From Glaciihabitans arcticus (GTDB lineage Bacteria; Actinomycetota; Actinomycetes; Actinomycetales; Microbacteriaceae): a stretch of 64,000 nucleotides of DNA. A model generated the notes under the pieces. The model was not told the DNA's origin and searched no databases. It was given only the letters and a program-made list of their open reading frames with translations. The stretch covers positions 2,046,001 through 2,110,000 of the forward strand of contig NZ_SISG01000001.1 of NCBI RefSeq assembly GCF_004310685.1, read 5' to 3'. Position numbers and translations under genes: made by a program. This document shows, piece by piece, positions 27,395 through 35,008 of this stretch (position 1 is its first letter; every line of letters begins with the position of its first letter).

Positions 27395-28273
27395 TCAGGC
27401 GAGGATGATCGAGCGGGTCAGGTGACGCGGGCTATCCGGGTCGAGACCGCGGTGTGCGGCGAGCGCGACCGCCAGGCGCTGGGCCTGGACGAGCTCCACC
27501 AGCGGATCGTGTGATCCGAGGATGACGCGGGCACCGGTTGCGCGGATCTCGTCGGCCAGGCGCTCATCGGCGACCCCGAACATCCAGACCAGCGAACCCT
27601 CGTGGGCGACGGCCAGCGGACCGTGGCGGTAGTCAAGCACGGGGTAGGACTCGGACCACGCCTGCGCGGCCTCGCGGATCTTCAGTGCGGCCTCCTGGGC
27701 GAGACCGTAGGTCCAGCCGGTGCCGAGGTACACGAAGTGGTCGTAGCTTCCGGCGTCGAGCGGGAGCTCTTCGGCGAGCGCGGCCTCGAGCTGCTCGGGA
27801 AGGCCGTCAACGCTGAGACCAAATGCGGCGCGGGCGAGGATCAGGAATGTAGTCGGGAACCGCGTCTGCATGACCGACTTCTCGTCGGCGAAGTCGAGCA
27901 GCAGCACGTCATCCGCCAGCAGAGCGGCAGGAGAGTCGGCGACGCCGGTCACGACGACCTTGCGCACGCCGACCGGGAGCGACTCGAGCGCGGCGACGAC
28001 CTCACTCGTGGTGCCGGAGCGGGTCAGGGCGATCACGCGGTCGTAGTCGCGCCAGGCGCGCGGCTCGGAGGCGTAGGCGGCGTCGGTCTCGCCGAGGGCC
28101 GCGCTCTCGCGCAGCCAGGCGAGCGACTCGGCGACGAACGCCGAAGTGCCGCAGCCGATGACGAGCACACGCTCGCCCGGACCAGCCAGCAGCTCGCGAG
28201 CGTGATCGACGCCTTCGAGCGCTTCACGCCACATTGCGGGCTGGGTGGCGATTTCTGTCGCGGTGATCGACAT
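27395..28273 (-). CDS. SIS-domain sugar isomerase/deaminase, AgaS-like
   Basis: This 292-residue protein has two SIS domains: RVLVIGCGTSAFVAESLAWL (residues ~35-55) with VIALTRSGTTSEVVAALESL, and a second domain with VYLGTGWTYGLAQEAALKIREA and SYPVLDYRHGPLAV. This resembles GlmS isomerase domains and AgaS (galactosamine-6-phosphate deaminase/isomerase). It lacks the glutaminase domain of GlmS. It is the first gene of the operon leading into the ABC importer and kinases, divergent from the amidohydrolase. The likely reaction is aldose- or amino-aldose-6-phosphate to ketose-6-phosphate. The exact sugar is inferred, not shown. Confidence 0.85.
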   Translation of the reverse strand: MSITATEIATQPAMWREALEGVDHARELLAGPGERVLVIGCGTSAFVAESLAWLRESAALGETDAAYASEPRAWRDYDRVIALTRSGTTSEVVAALESLPVGVRKVVVTGVADSPAALLADDVLLLDFADEKSVMQTRFPTTFLILARAAFGLSVDGLPEQLEAALAEELPLDAGSYDHFVYLGTGWTYGLAQEAALKIREAAQAWSESYPVLDYRHGPLAVAHEGSLVWMFGVADERLADEIRATGARVILGSHDPLVELVQAQRLAVALAAHRGLDPDSPRHLTRSIILA

Positions 28274-28350
28274 TCTGCTCTCTCCGTTTGATCATCTTGC
28301 CGAGGGGGTTTCCGTGTGATGCAAGTTGTGGTGCAATGGTGGCTCTGAAG

Positions 28351-28398
28351 TGATCGTTTGACAAGAAAACTGTGCAAACTGATCATTTGGATTGATCA
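28351..28398. promoter_or_regulatory. TGATC-containing inverted sites in a divergent promoter
   Basis: TGATCGTTTG (28351-28360) faces CAAACTGATCA (28375-28385), and TGATCA recurs at 28393-28398. These half-sites lie between the SIS operon and the amidohydrolase gene, just upstream of the latter's ribosome-binding site. Related TGATCA cores appear in the GH4/DeoR promoter at 31753-31776, so one DeoR-type regulator may bind both. Confidence 0.5.
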
Positions 28399-28415
28399 CC
28401 AATAGAGGAGTTGCC

Positions 28416-29480
28416 GTGCGACCATCGTGGGAAACCCTGCGCACCATGCCCGTCACCGAGTGGGCGCCGCGCTCGCAGCTGGAGCTGCCCGCCACCCCGA
28501 TCGAGAGGCCGCGGTTCCCCGCGATCGACGTGCACAACCACCTCGGACGTTGGCTGAGCGACGGCGCGTGGATGATCCCCGACGTCTCGGCCCTCATCGC
28601 CGTGATGGACTCCTGCGGGGTCGAGACGATCGTCAACCTCGACGGTATGTGGGGCGATGAGGTGAGCGCCAACGTCGAACGCTACGACCGGGCACACCCC
28701 GGCCGCTTTCTTACCTTCTGCCAGCTCGACTGGGCTCTGCTGGCGACACGGGATGGCGTGGCCGAGCTGCGCGCATCCCTCGACGACAGCCACTCGCGCG
28801 GCGCCAGGGGCGTCAAGATCTGGAAGAACCTGGGTCTCACAATCCGCGACGCGGACGGCTCGCTCATCCTGCCCGACGACCCGCGCGTCATCTCGGTCGT
28901 GCAGCACGCCGGCGAGCTCGGGATGCCCGTGCTCATCCACACCGCAGACCCCAAGGCCTTCTTCGAACCCCTCGACGAGCACAACGAGCGGCTCGACGAG
29001 CTGCTGCAGGTGGAGGAGTGGTGGTTCGGCGATCGCTCCGTTCACCCGACCTTCGACCGCCTGCTCGACGCGCACGCCACCCTGGTCGCCTCCTGCCCCG
29101 GCACAACCTTCATTGGCGCCCACGCGGGATGCGCCGCCGAGGACCTCGACCGGGTCGAAGCCCTGCTCGCCACGGCCCCCAACTACACGATCGACATCGG
29201 CGGCCGCATGGCTGAGCTGGGTCGGCAGCCGCGGCGGTTCCGGCAGCTGCTCGAGCGGTTCCCCGACCGGGTACTGTTCGGCACCGACATCTATCCGGCC
29301 TCGCCCGAGCAGTTCCGGCTGCACTTCCGCTTCCTCGAGACGGCGGACGAGGCCTTCGAATATGCGCCCGGCGACCCCATCCCGCCGCAGGGCCGCTGGA
29401 CGGTCTCCGCGCTGCACCTCGACGAGCCCACCCTTGAGGCGGTCTACCGCGGCAACGCGCGGCGCGTGCTCGGCCTCTGA
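28416..29480 (+). CDS. Amidohydrolase family protein (amidohydrolase_2)
   Basis: This 354-residue metal-dependent hydrolase has a TIM-barrel fold. It has the metal-binding HxH near residue 45 (FPAIDVHNHLGRW), a lysine-containing RGVKIWKNLGL, MPVLIHTADP, TFIGAHAGC and the late Asp in VLFGTDIYPAS. The GTG start follows GAGGAG at five bases. It diverges from the SIS-isomerase operon and shares its promoter region. It might open a lactone or deacylate a derivative of the imported sugar. It is not of the NagA type, so assignment as a GalNAc-6-phosphate deacetylase would be speculative. Confidence 0.85.
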   Translation: MRPSWETLRTMPVTEWAPRSQLELPATPIERPRFPAIDVHNHLGRWLSDGAWMIPDVSALIAVMDSCGVETIVNLDGMWGDEVSANVERYDRAHPGRFLTFCQLDWALLATRDGVAELRASLDDSHSRGARGVKIWKNLGLTIRDADGSLILPDDPRVISVVQHAGELGMPVLIHTADPKAFFEPLDEHNERLDELLQVEEWWFGDRSVHPTFDRLLDAHATLVASCPGTTFIGAHAGCAAEDLDRVEALLATAPNYTIDIGGRMAELGRQPRRFRQLLERFPDRVLFGTDIYPASPEQFRLHFRFLETADEAFEYAPGDPIPPQGRWTVSALHLDEPTLEAVYRGNARRVLGL

Positions 29481-29488
29481 CATATCGC

Positions 29489-29574
29489 AGGTTGAGTAGG
29501 CGCTCCAGCGCCGTATCGAAACCCGGTTGAGCGCAACTCAGATTTCGATACGGCCGCGGGCGGCCTACTCAACC
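29489..29574. repeat. Paired REP-like palindromic repeat between convergent genes
   Basis: Two units face each other. The first starts GGTTGAGTAGG and ends CCGTATCGAAACC (29489-29524). The second is its inverted relative, from GATTTCGATACGG to CCTACTCAACC (about 29541-29574). TTGAGCGCAACTCA lies between them. The ends match the repeat at 12289-12344. The element lies between the convergent amidohydrolase and aldolase genes and would fold into a long hairpin in either transcript. Confidence 0.75.
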
Positions 29575-29584
29575 AGCGTCGGCG

Positions 29585-30430
29585 TCAGGCGAGCGCCGCG
29601 CAGAACCTCGCCACGGTCTCCGCCATCGCGTCGCGGGAGGCGCGGGCGCCCGGACGGGGATCCACGAGCGAGGGGTCGGCAGTGAGCACGGACCGCAGCG
29701 CGGCCATCCCGGCCAGGTTGAGGGCGGTGCCGATGTTCACCTTGCGGATGCCCGCGCTGACGGCTGCGGAGAGCGCGTCATCCGACACCCCGGAGGACCC
29801 GTGCAGCACAAGCGGCACCGGCACGGCTGCGGCCAGCACGCCGATCAGCGCAAGGTCGAGGGCAGCGGAGCGGTCGCGCATGGCGTGGGAGCTGCCGACG
29901 GCGACCGCGAGCCCGTCGACACCCGTGGCGGCGACGAAAGCGACAGCCTGCGCGGGATCCGTGCGCACGCCCGGCGCGTGTGCGCCATCCTTGCCCCCGA
30001 TCTCACCGAGCTCGGCCTCGACCCAGAGTCCGGCGGCCTGCGCGCGCCGGGCTGCGGATGCCGTTGCCGCGACGTTGCCGTCGTAGTCGAGTTTCGAGGC
30101 GTCCACCATGATCGAGCTGAGGCCGACGTCGGCCGCGATCGCGATGCCGAGATCGATGAGCGCGGGGTCGTCAATGTGGTCGAGGTGCAGCGAAACGGGC
30201 ACCGACGCGGTCGACGCCAGCTCCCTGCAGGCGAGCAGCAGTGGGCGCGGATTGCCGCCGTGAAAGCGCACGGCATTCTGACTGAACTGCAGGATGACGC
30301 CCGACCCCGCTCCCGCAGCGCCATCGATGATCGCCTCCGCGTGTTCGAGGGTGATCACGTTGAACGCCGCAACCGAGCGTCCGCGCGCGGCGGCGTCCGA
30401 GATCAGGTCGGCGGTGCGGGCGAGGCTCAC
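29585..30430 (-). CDS. Class II fructose/tagatose-bisphosphate aldolase family protein
   Basis: This 281-residue aldolase has the class II zinc-aldolase layout: GRSVAAFNVITLEHAEAII, the Zn/substrate region VSLHLDHIDDPALID, the catalytic EAELGEIGGKDGAH, LVLHGSSGVSDDALSAAV and RKVNIGTALNLAG. GatY/KbaY-type enzymes of this size cleave tagatose-1,6-bisphosphate. Fructose-bisphosphate and other ketose-phosphates are also possible. The GTG start overlaps the GH4 stop (GTGA), so it forms an operon with the GH4 glycosidase. It supplies the cleavage step missing from the kinase/isomerase operon. Confidence 0.87.
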   Translation of the reverse strand: MSLARTADLISDAAARGRSVAAFNVITLEHAEAIIDGAAGAGSGVILQFSQNAVRFHGGNPRPLLLACRELASTASVPVSLHLDHIDDPALIDLGIAIAADVGLSSIMVDASKLDYDGNVAATASAARRAQAAGLWVEAELGEIGGKDGAHAPGVRTDPAQAVAFVAATGVDGLAVAVGSSHAMRDRSAALDLALIGVLAAAVPVPLVLHGSSGVSDDALSAAVSAGIRKVNIGTALNLAGMAALRSVLTADPSLVDPRPGARASRDAMAETVARFCAALA

Positions 30431-31749
30431 GGCAGCCAGAGCTCGACGTCGCCGCCGAGGGATCGGGGCAGCACGGCCTGGTGGGCGTCGAACATGGCGT
30501 CCGTGAGTTCCCACAGCTTTGCCGGCGTCAGGGTCGAGCTCGCGTTCGGGTCGACGAGCATGGCCTGGCGCACGAGGTCGCGGTTGCCGGTGAGGGCCGC
30601 CTCGATCGTGAGCTCCGCGACGGACAGGTAGGTGCGGTTGTGGGCCGCGCCCTGGGTGGGAATGGCGCCGACGGCGATCGGTCGGATGCCTGCGGCGTCG
30701 ACCGTGGTAGGCACCTCGACGACCGCGCCATCCGGAAGATTCGAGATGAGGCCGCGGTTGACGACGTTGGCATGGATCTCGCGCTCGGTGTTGGTGAGGA
30801 TCGAGTGGATGACCTGAGGCGCGTACTCGGCCGCGTCACCCTCCTCGTGCAGCTCGATGTCGGTGCCGGCGGCGAGTGCCGTCTTAGCCGTCTCGAACTC
30901 GAGCACGTTCTCCTCGCTGATGCCCACGTACTCGAGCGGCTTGAGGCGGAATCGCTCGATCTGCTCGTCGGAGCGCAGGAACCAGGACAGGTACTCGGAG
31001 GAGTGCTCGCTCGTCTCGGTCGGGTAGTAGCCGACGCGGCGGAAGATCTCGACGCGCACGCGACGCTCGAGCTCCGGGTCGGAGGCGATCTTCTCGCGCA
31101 GCAGCGGGTAGAGATCCTGGCCGTTGTGCGTCCACTCGTAGAGCCAGGCCTGGTGGTTGACTCCGGCGGCGCGGTAGTGCGTCTCCTCGAGCGGTACATC
31201 GAGCAGGTCGTTGAGATCGTTCACCGTCCAGTAGACGCTGTGGCAGAGGCCGACCGCCTTGAGCTGGGGTGACACCACGGAGAGCCACCAGATGTTCATC
31301 GCCATCGGGTTCGTGTAGTTGAGGAAGTACGCGTTCGGTGCCAGCTCCTGCAGGTCGCGGGCGAGCTGCGACAGCACGGGGAAAGTGCGCAGCGCGCGGA
31401 ACACGCCGCCGATGCCGGTTGTGTCACCGATCGTCTGTCGCAGTCCGAAGGATGCCGGCAGCTCGAGGTCCACCTTGGTGGCCGCGATCCCGCCCACCTG
31501 CACCATGTTCACCACGAAGTCGGCACCGTCGAGCGCAGCCCTGCGGTCGAGGGTCGCCGTCAGGTTGACGGGACGGCCCAGGCGGCGCGAGACCTGCTCC
31601 GCGGTTCCGCGCGCGACGTCGAGGCGCTCGGCGTCCACATCGTGCAGCACGAGGTCGATCGTGGGGAGGTCGGGAAAGCGCAGGAGGTCCGTGACGAGCT
31701 GCCTGGTGAAGACGACGCTTCCGGCCCCTATAAATACAACGCGAGTCAT
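30427..31749 (-). CDS. GH4 alpha-galactosidase-like NAD/Mn-dependent glycosidase
   Basis: This 440-residue cytoplasmic GH4 enzyme uses NAD and a divalent metal for redox-assisted glycoside cleavage. Evidence is the N-terminal Rossmann motif VVFIGAGSVVFTRQL, FLNYTNPMAMN, the metal-binding VGLCHSVYWTVND and AAGVNHQAWLYEW. CHSV is typical of the MelA alpha-galactosidase branch. Other GH4 specificities (alpha-glucosidase, alpha-glucuronidase) are possible. The ATG 12 codons inside the longest frame is chosen because MTRVVFIGAG is the standard start. It is first in an operon with the aldolase and diverges from a DeoR regulator. Confidence 0.88.
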   Translation of the reverse strand: MTRVVFIGAGSVVFTRQLVTDLLRFPDLPTIDLVLHDVDAERLDVARGTAEQVSRRLGRPVNLTATLDRRAALDGADFVVNMVQVGGIAATKVDLELPASFGLRQTIGDTTGIGGVFRALRTFPVLSQLARDLQELAPNAYFLNYTNPMAMNIWWLSVVSPQLKAVGLCHSVYWTVNDLNDLLDVPLEETHYRAAGVNHQAWLYEWTHNGQDLYPLLREKIASDPELERRVRVEIFRRVGYYPTETSEHSSEYLSWFLRSDEQIERFRLKPLEYVGISEENVLEFETAKTALAAGTDIELHEEGDAAEYAPQVIHSILTNTEREIHANVVNRGLISNLPDGAVVEVPTTVDAAGIRPIAVGAIPTQGAAHNRTYLSVAELTIEAALTGNRDLVRQAMLVDPNASSTLTPAKLWELTDAMFDAHQAVLPRSLGGDVELWLP

Positions 31750-31752
31750 GCA

Positions 31753-31807
31753 ATGATCATCGAAGGAAATGATCATTCCGCGCAAGAGAATGAGCGATTT
31801 AGCTCAT
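31753..31807. promoter_or_regulatory. Operator-like palindromes between GH4 and DeoR genes
   Basis: ATGATCAT occurs twice (31753-31760 and 31769-31776), 16 bp centre to centre. Further on, ATGAGC and GCTCAT form an inverted repeat (31790-31807), followed by another ATGAGC-like half. This packs the short promoter shared by the GH4 operon and the DeoR regulator. The TGATCA core also occurs in the promoters near 28351-28398 and 20643. Confidence 0.6.
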
Positions 31808-31849
31808 AATGAGCATTCGTACTGCGCGATTCACGAGGGGGAAGCTGGG

Positions 31850-32662
31850 ATGAGCACGAGCATCGATGCCCGGAGCACACCTGCCGCATCCGGCAAACGG
31901 TCGCGCCGCATGATCGCCATCCTCGATGTGCTCAGCGAGCGCGGCACCGTCGGACTGTCCGACCTCGCCGAGACCCTCGCCATCTCCCCCGCTACCGCGC
32001 GACGGGATCTCGCGGATCTCGCCGACCAGCGCCTCATCGTGCGCACCCACGGCGGCGCGCGCCTGATCGACTCCCGCAACGAGCTGCCCGTCAACCTGCG
32101 TGACACCCGGTTCTCGGACGCGAAGCGTGCCATCGCCCGAGCTGTCGCGGACATCATCCCGCAGCAGCGCTACGCCGTCGCCCTCAGCGGCGGCTCGACC
32201 GCGGCCAACGTCGCCCGGGCGCTCGCGCAGCACAATGAACTCACCATCGTGACCAATTCGCTCACGATCGCCCAGCTGGTCACCACGTTTCCGCAGCTCA
32301 AGGTCGTAATGACCGGCGGCATCCTGCGACCCGAATCACTTGAACTCGTCGGCGTGCTCGCCGAGAACACCTTCAACGCGATCAACCTCGGCACCGCCAT
32401 CCTCGGCACGGACGGCATCACTGCGGAGGGCGGGGTCACGACCCACGACGAGACCGAGGCGCGCACCAATCACGCCATGGTCACCCACGCGCAGCGGGTG
32501 ATCGTCGTCGCGGACGGCTCAAAGATCGGCCGGCTCGCGCTCGCCCAGGTCGCGACGATCGAACAGGTCAACCTGCTGGTCACCGACTCCTCCGCGGACC
32601 CGGCGGCGCTCGACGAGATCCGGGCGGCCGGCGTGAGTGTGCTGGTCGTAGAAGTCAACTAG
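31850..32662 (+). CDS. DeoR/GlpR-family transcriptional regulator
   Basis: This 270-residue repressor has an N-terminal helix-turn-helix (RRMIAILDVLSERGTVGLSD, then LAISPATARRDLADLADQ), the family HGGARL wing, and a sensor domain with ALSGGSTAANVARAL, IVTNSLTIAQLV and VVVADGSKIGRLAL. The start ATG follows GAGGGGGAAG. A frame extension to 31769 reads through the operator region and is rejected. It diverges from the GH4-aldolase operon and is convergent with the ribokinase (8-base overlap). It probably responds to a sugar phosphate of this island. Confidence 0.9.
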   Translation: MSTSIDARSTPAASGKRSRRMIAILDVLSERGTVGLSDLAETLAISPATARRDLADLADQRLIVRTHGGARLIDSRNELPVNLRDTRFSDAKRAIARAVADIIPQQRYAVALSGGSTAANVARALAQHNELTIVTNSLTIAQLVTTFPQLKVVMTGGILRPESLELVGVLAENTFNAINLGTAILGTDGITAEGGVTTHDETEARTNHAMVTHAQRVIVVADGSKIGRLALAQVATIEQVNLLVTDSSADPAALDEIRAAGVSVLVVEVN

Positions 32663-33548
32663 CGAGCTCGTCGAGACTGACCCCGCGCGCATACGACGTC
32701 GTGGTGCCTGCCGACTCGACGGCGTGCGACCCGGCCGCGGCTCCCACGCGCACGGCGAAGGCGAGATCCCGCCCAGCGGCGAGCGCGGCCGCGAGCGCTC
32801 CGACGAACGCGTCGCCCGCACCCGTGGTGTCGACGACCGCCGAGGGCACCGGTGAGGGCTCGATCCAGGATCGACCAGGTGTGGACACGGCGGCTCCGCG
32901 TGATCCCAGCGTGACGACGACCGAGATGCCGAAGCGCGCGGCGAGGTCGCCCGCGAGGTCGTCGCTGTAGTCACCGAGCAACTCGGCGGCCTCGCCCTCG
33001 TTCACGATGAGCGGGTCGGCGGTCGCGAGGGTGTCGAGGTCGACCTCGACCACCGGCGCGAGATTGAGCACGAAGCGGGCGCCCGTGGCGAGCGCCGCGC
33101 GCGCGGCAGCGTCGATCGCCGCACCCGGCAGCTCCCCCTGCGCGAGCACCACGGCCGAGGCGCCCAGCGAGAGGACGTCATCCGCCGAAACCCTCGCATT
33201 CGCGCCACTGTGCACGATGATCGTGTTCTCACCCGCGCCGTTGACCGTGATGTAGGCGGCGCCGGTGCCCGTGGCATTCAGAATTCGGATGCCCGTCACA
33301 TCGACCCCGTCAGCCTCGAGTGCCGCGAGCGCACCGGTGCCCGCGGCATCGCCGCCGACGGCCCCAACGAAAGCCACCCGAGCACCGAGGAGTCGCGCCG
33401 CGATCGCCTGATTCGCTCCTTTGCCCCCGAGGCCCGAGGCCCCGTCGTTGGCGAGGATCGTCGCGCCGGCCCCTGGGAAATCGTCGACGTAGGCGAAATA
33501 GTCCTGGTTGATGGAGCCGACGACGACGATGTCCGGGTGTGAGGTCAT
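32655..33548 (-). CDS. rbsK: Ribokinase-like PfkB kinase
   Basis: This 297-residue kinase fits the ribokinase subgroup: IVVVGSINQDYFAYVDDFPG, the GGKGANQAIAARLLGARVAF motif, VNEGEAAELLG and the C-terminal VVDTTGAGDAFVGALAAAL. It is the third PfkB protein in the island. Its start is nine bases after the orphan binding-protein gene, so they form a unit. Ribose is the default substrate, but in this setting another pentose or hexose is possible, so the symbol is tentative. Confidence 0.82.
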   Translation of the reverse strand: MTSHPDIVVVGSINQDYFAYVDDFPGAGATILANDGASGLGGKGANQAIAARLLGARVAFVGAVGGDAAGTGALAALEADGVDVTGIRILNATGTGAAYITVNGAGENTIIVHSGANARVSADDVLSLGASAVVLAQGELPGAAIDAAARAALATGARFVLNLAPVVEVDLDTLATADPLIVNEGEAAELLGDYSDDLAGDLAARFGISVVVTLGSRGAAVSTPGRSWIEPSPVPSAVVDTTGAGDAFVGALAAALAAGRDLAFAVRVGAAAGSHAVESAGTTTSYARGVSLDELAS

Positions 33549-33557
33549 GCGGCAAAT

Positions 33558-34859
33558 CTACTTGAGCTGGCCGTTCGCCTCCTCGGCGGCGGCCTCAAGA
33601 GCGGACTTCGGATCGCCCTTGCCCTGCAGCACCTCGGAGATGGCGTGCCCGATGGACTCGGAGATCCACACGTAGCCCTTGATGGTGGGGCGCGCGGTCT
33701 TCGCATTGAGCGAGTTGGCGGCCATCACCTCGAGGCCGGGGTACTCCTTCACCTTCTCCGCGAAGGCGTCGGAGGACAGCTCGGAGGTGCGCAGCGGCAG
33801 GTTGCCGATGGCCACGTTCCACCGCTGGTCCTGTTCGGCTGAGGTGAGCCAGTGCGTGAACTCGAAAGCCCAGTACTCGCGGTTCTTGTCCTGGTGGTCG
33901 AACAGGGCCCAGATGTCGGGGCCGGAGACGGTCTGGTGGTCGTCGCCGGTTCCCGGCAGCTGCACCACACCGTACGAGGTGCCCGCGGCCTTGAGGTCGT
34001 AGAGCTGCCACGGCCCCGAGGTGATCATGCCGATGCGGTCGGCGGCGAAGAGCTGGCCGGCCTTCGTGTCGGTCTGGTCGAGGTACACGCTCTTGTCGTC
34101 GACCGCCATTCCGCGCAGGAAGGTAAGCGCGTTGATGCCGGCCTCTGAGTCGAACTCGACCGATGTGCCATCCTCGGAGAGGATGCTGCCGCCCGCCTGC
34201 CACAGGTGCGGCCAGAACTGCCAGGTCGTCTCCTCGGTTCCCTGCACCGAGTAGCCGTAGCCGTAGGTGTTGGTCGCGGGGTCGGTCAGGCGCTTGGCCG
34301 CCGAGCGGAAATCCGCCCACGACCAGTCCTCGGTCGGGTAGTCGACGCCTGCCGCGTCGAAGACCGTCTTGTTGTAGATGAGCGAGAGGTTGTCGACGAT
34401 CGCGGGGAAGCCGATTGTCTTCTCCCCCGTTGGCTGCACCGTCTGGCGGGCTGAGTCCGAGAACTCGTCCCATCCGATGGCGTCATCCTGAACCCGCTCG
34501 GTGATGTCGAGGGTGCGGTTCGATCCCTCGAGCTGGCTCGACCACGACCCGAAGGCGTACGAGATGTCCGGGTAGTTGTACCCGGAGAACGAGGCGAGCA
34601 TCTTCTGCAGCAATTCCTCGGTGGATGACGCCCCCGGCGACAGATCGATCGTGACGTTCGGGTGCTCCTTCTCGAACTCCTCGGCGAGGCTCTCGAGCGT
34701 CTTGTGGGCGGCCTCGTCCTGGCCGGTCCACCAGGTGATGGTGACGTCGGCGTTCTTGTCGAGAGTCGTCGCGCCGGGCGAACTGCCGCCGCACCCGCTC
34801 AGGGCGATGACGGCCGCTGCGGCCGCCAGGAGGGAGATGGGACGGGTGAACCTGTTCAT
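33558..34859 (-). CDS. Orphan sugar-binding lipoprotein, paralogue of 26035-27339
   Basis: This 433-residue binding lipoprotein (lipobox VIALSGC) matches the one at 26035-27339 along its full length: VTITWWTGQDEAAHKTLE, EHPNVTIDLSPGASSTEEL, YPDISYAFGSWSSQLEG, WALFDHQDKNREYWAFEFTH and TIKGYVWISESIGHAISEVL. No permease genes adjoin it; a ribokinase follows instead. It may deliver a related ligand to the permeases of the neighbouring operon, widening its substrate range, or be a remnant of a partly lost operon. Confidence 0.92.
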   Translation of the reverse strand: MNRFTRPISLLAAAAAVIALSGCGGSSPGATTLDKNADVTITWWTGQDEAAHKTLESLAEEFEKEHPNVTIDLSPGASSTEELLQKMLASFSGYNYPDISYAFGSWSSQLEGSNRTLDITERVQDDAIGWDEFSDSARQTVQPTGEKTIGFPAIVDNLSLIYNKTVFDAAGVDYPTEDWSWADFRSAAKRLTDPATNTYGYGYSVQGTEETTWQFWPHLWQAGGSILSEDGTSVEFDSEAGINALTFLRGMAVDDKSVYLDQTDTKAGQLFAADRIGMITSGPWQLYDLKAAGTSYGVVQLPGTGDDHQTVSGPDIWALFDHQDKNREYWAFEFTHWLTSAEQDQRWNVAIGNLPLRTSELSSDAFAEKVKEYPGLEVMAANSLNAKTARPTIKGYVWISESIGHAISEVLQGKGDPKSALEAAAEEANGQLK

Positions 34860-34924
34860 GAATGCGCCTCTTCGCTCAGCCGAAGGCGCGGTCTCGGGCG
34901 AGCGCGCCGGTCAGCACCGTCGAA

Positions 34925-34937
34925 GGATGCTGCATCC
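34925..34937. promoter_or_regulatory. Short palindrome upstream of the orphan binding protein
   Basis: GGATGC and GCATCC form a 6-bp inverted repeat around a single T, 66 bases upstream of the orphan binding-protein start. It could be an operator. The rest of the 34860-35008 gap shows nothing else clear. Confidence 0.25.
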
Positions 34938-35008
34938 CCCCGGGTGCGTGAGGTAATCGTGGAGGGAGCGGCACCGCGAGGGCAAGCAAAAGCGCAGAAC
35001 GCTCAGTT

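Noticed and set aside
29489-29574. CRISPR-like repeat
   Set aside because: The two units are inverted relative to each other, with no regularly spaced direct repeats or cas genes.
20669-34859. Sulfoquinovose degradation as the role of the sugar island
   Set aside because: A kinase and an aldolase fit a sulfo-EMP route, but there is no AGE-type isomerase, sulfonate exporter or sulfoquinovosidase of the GH31 type. An amino-sugar/galactoside route fits better.
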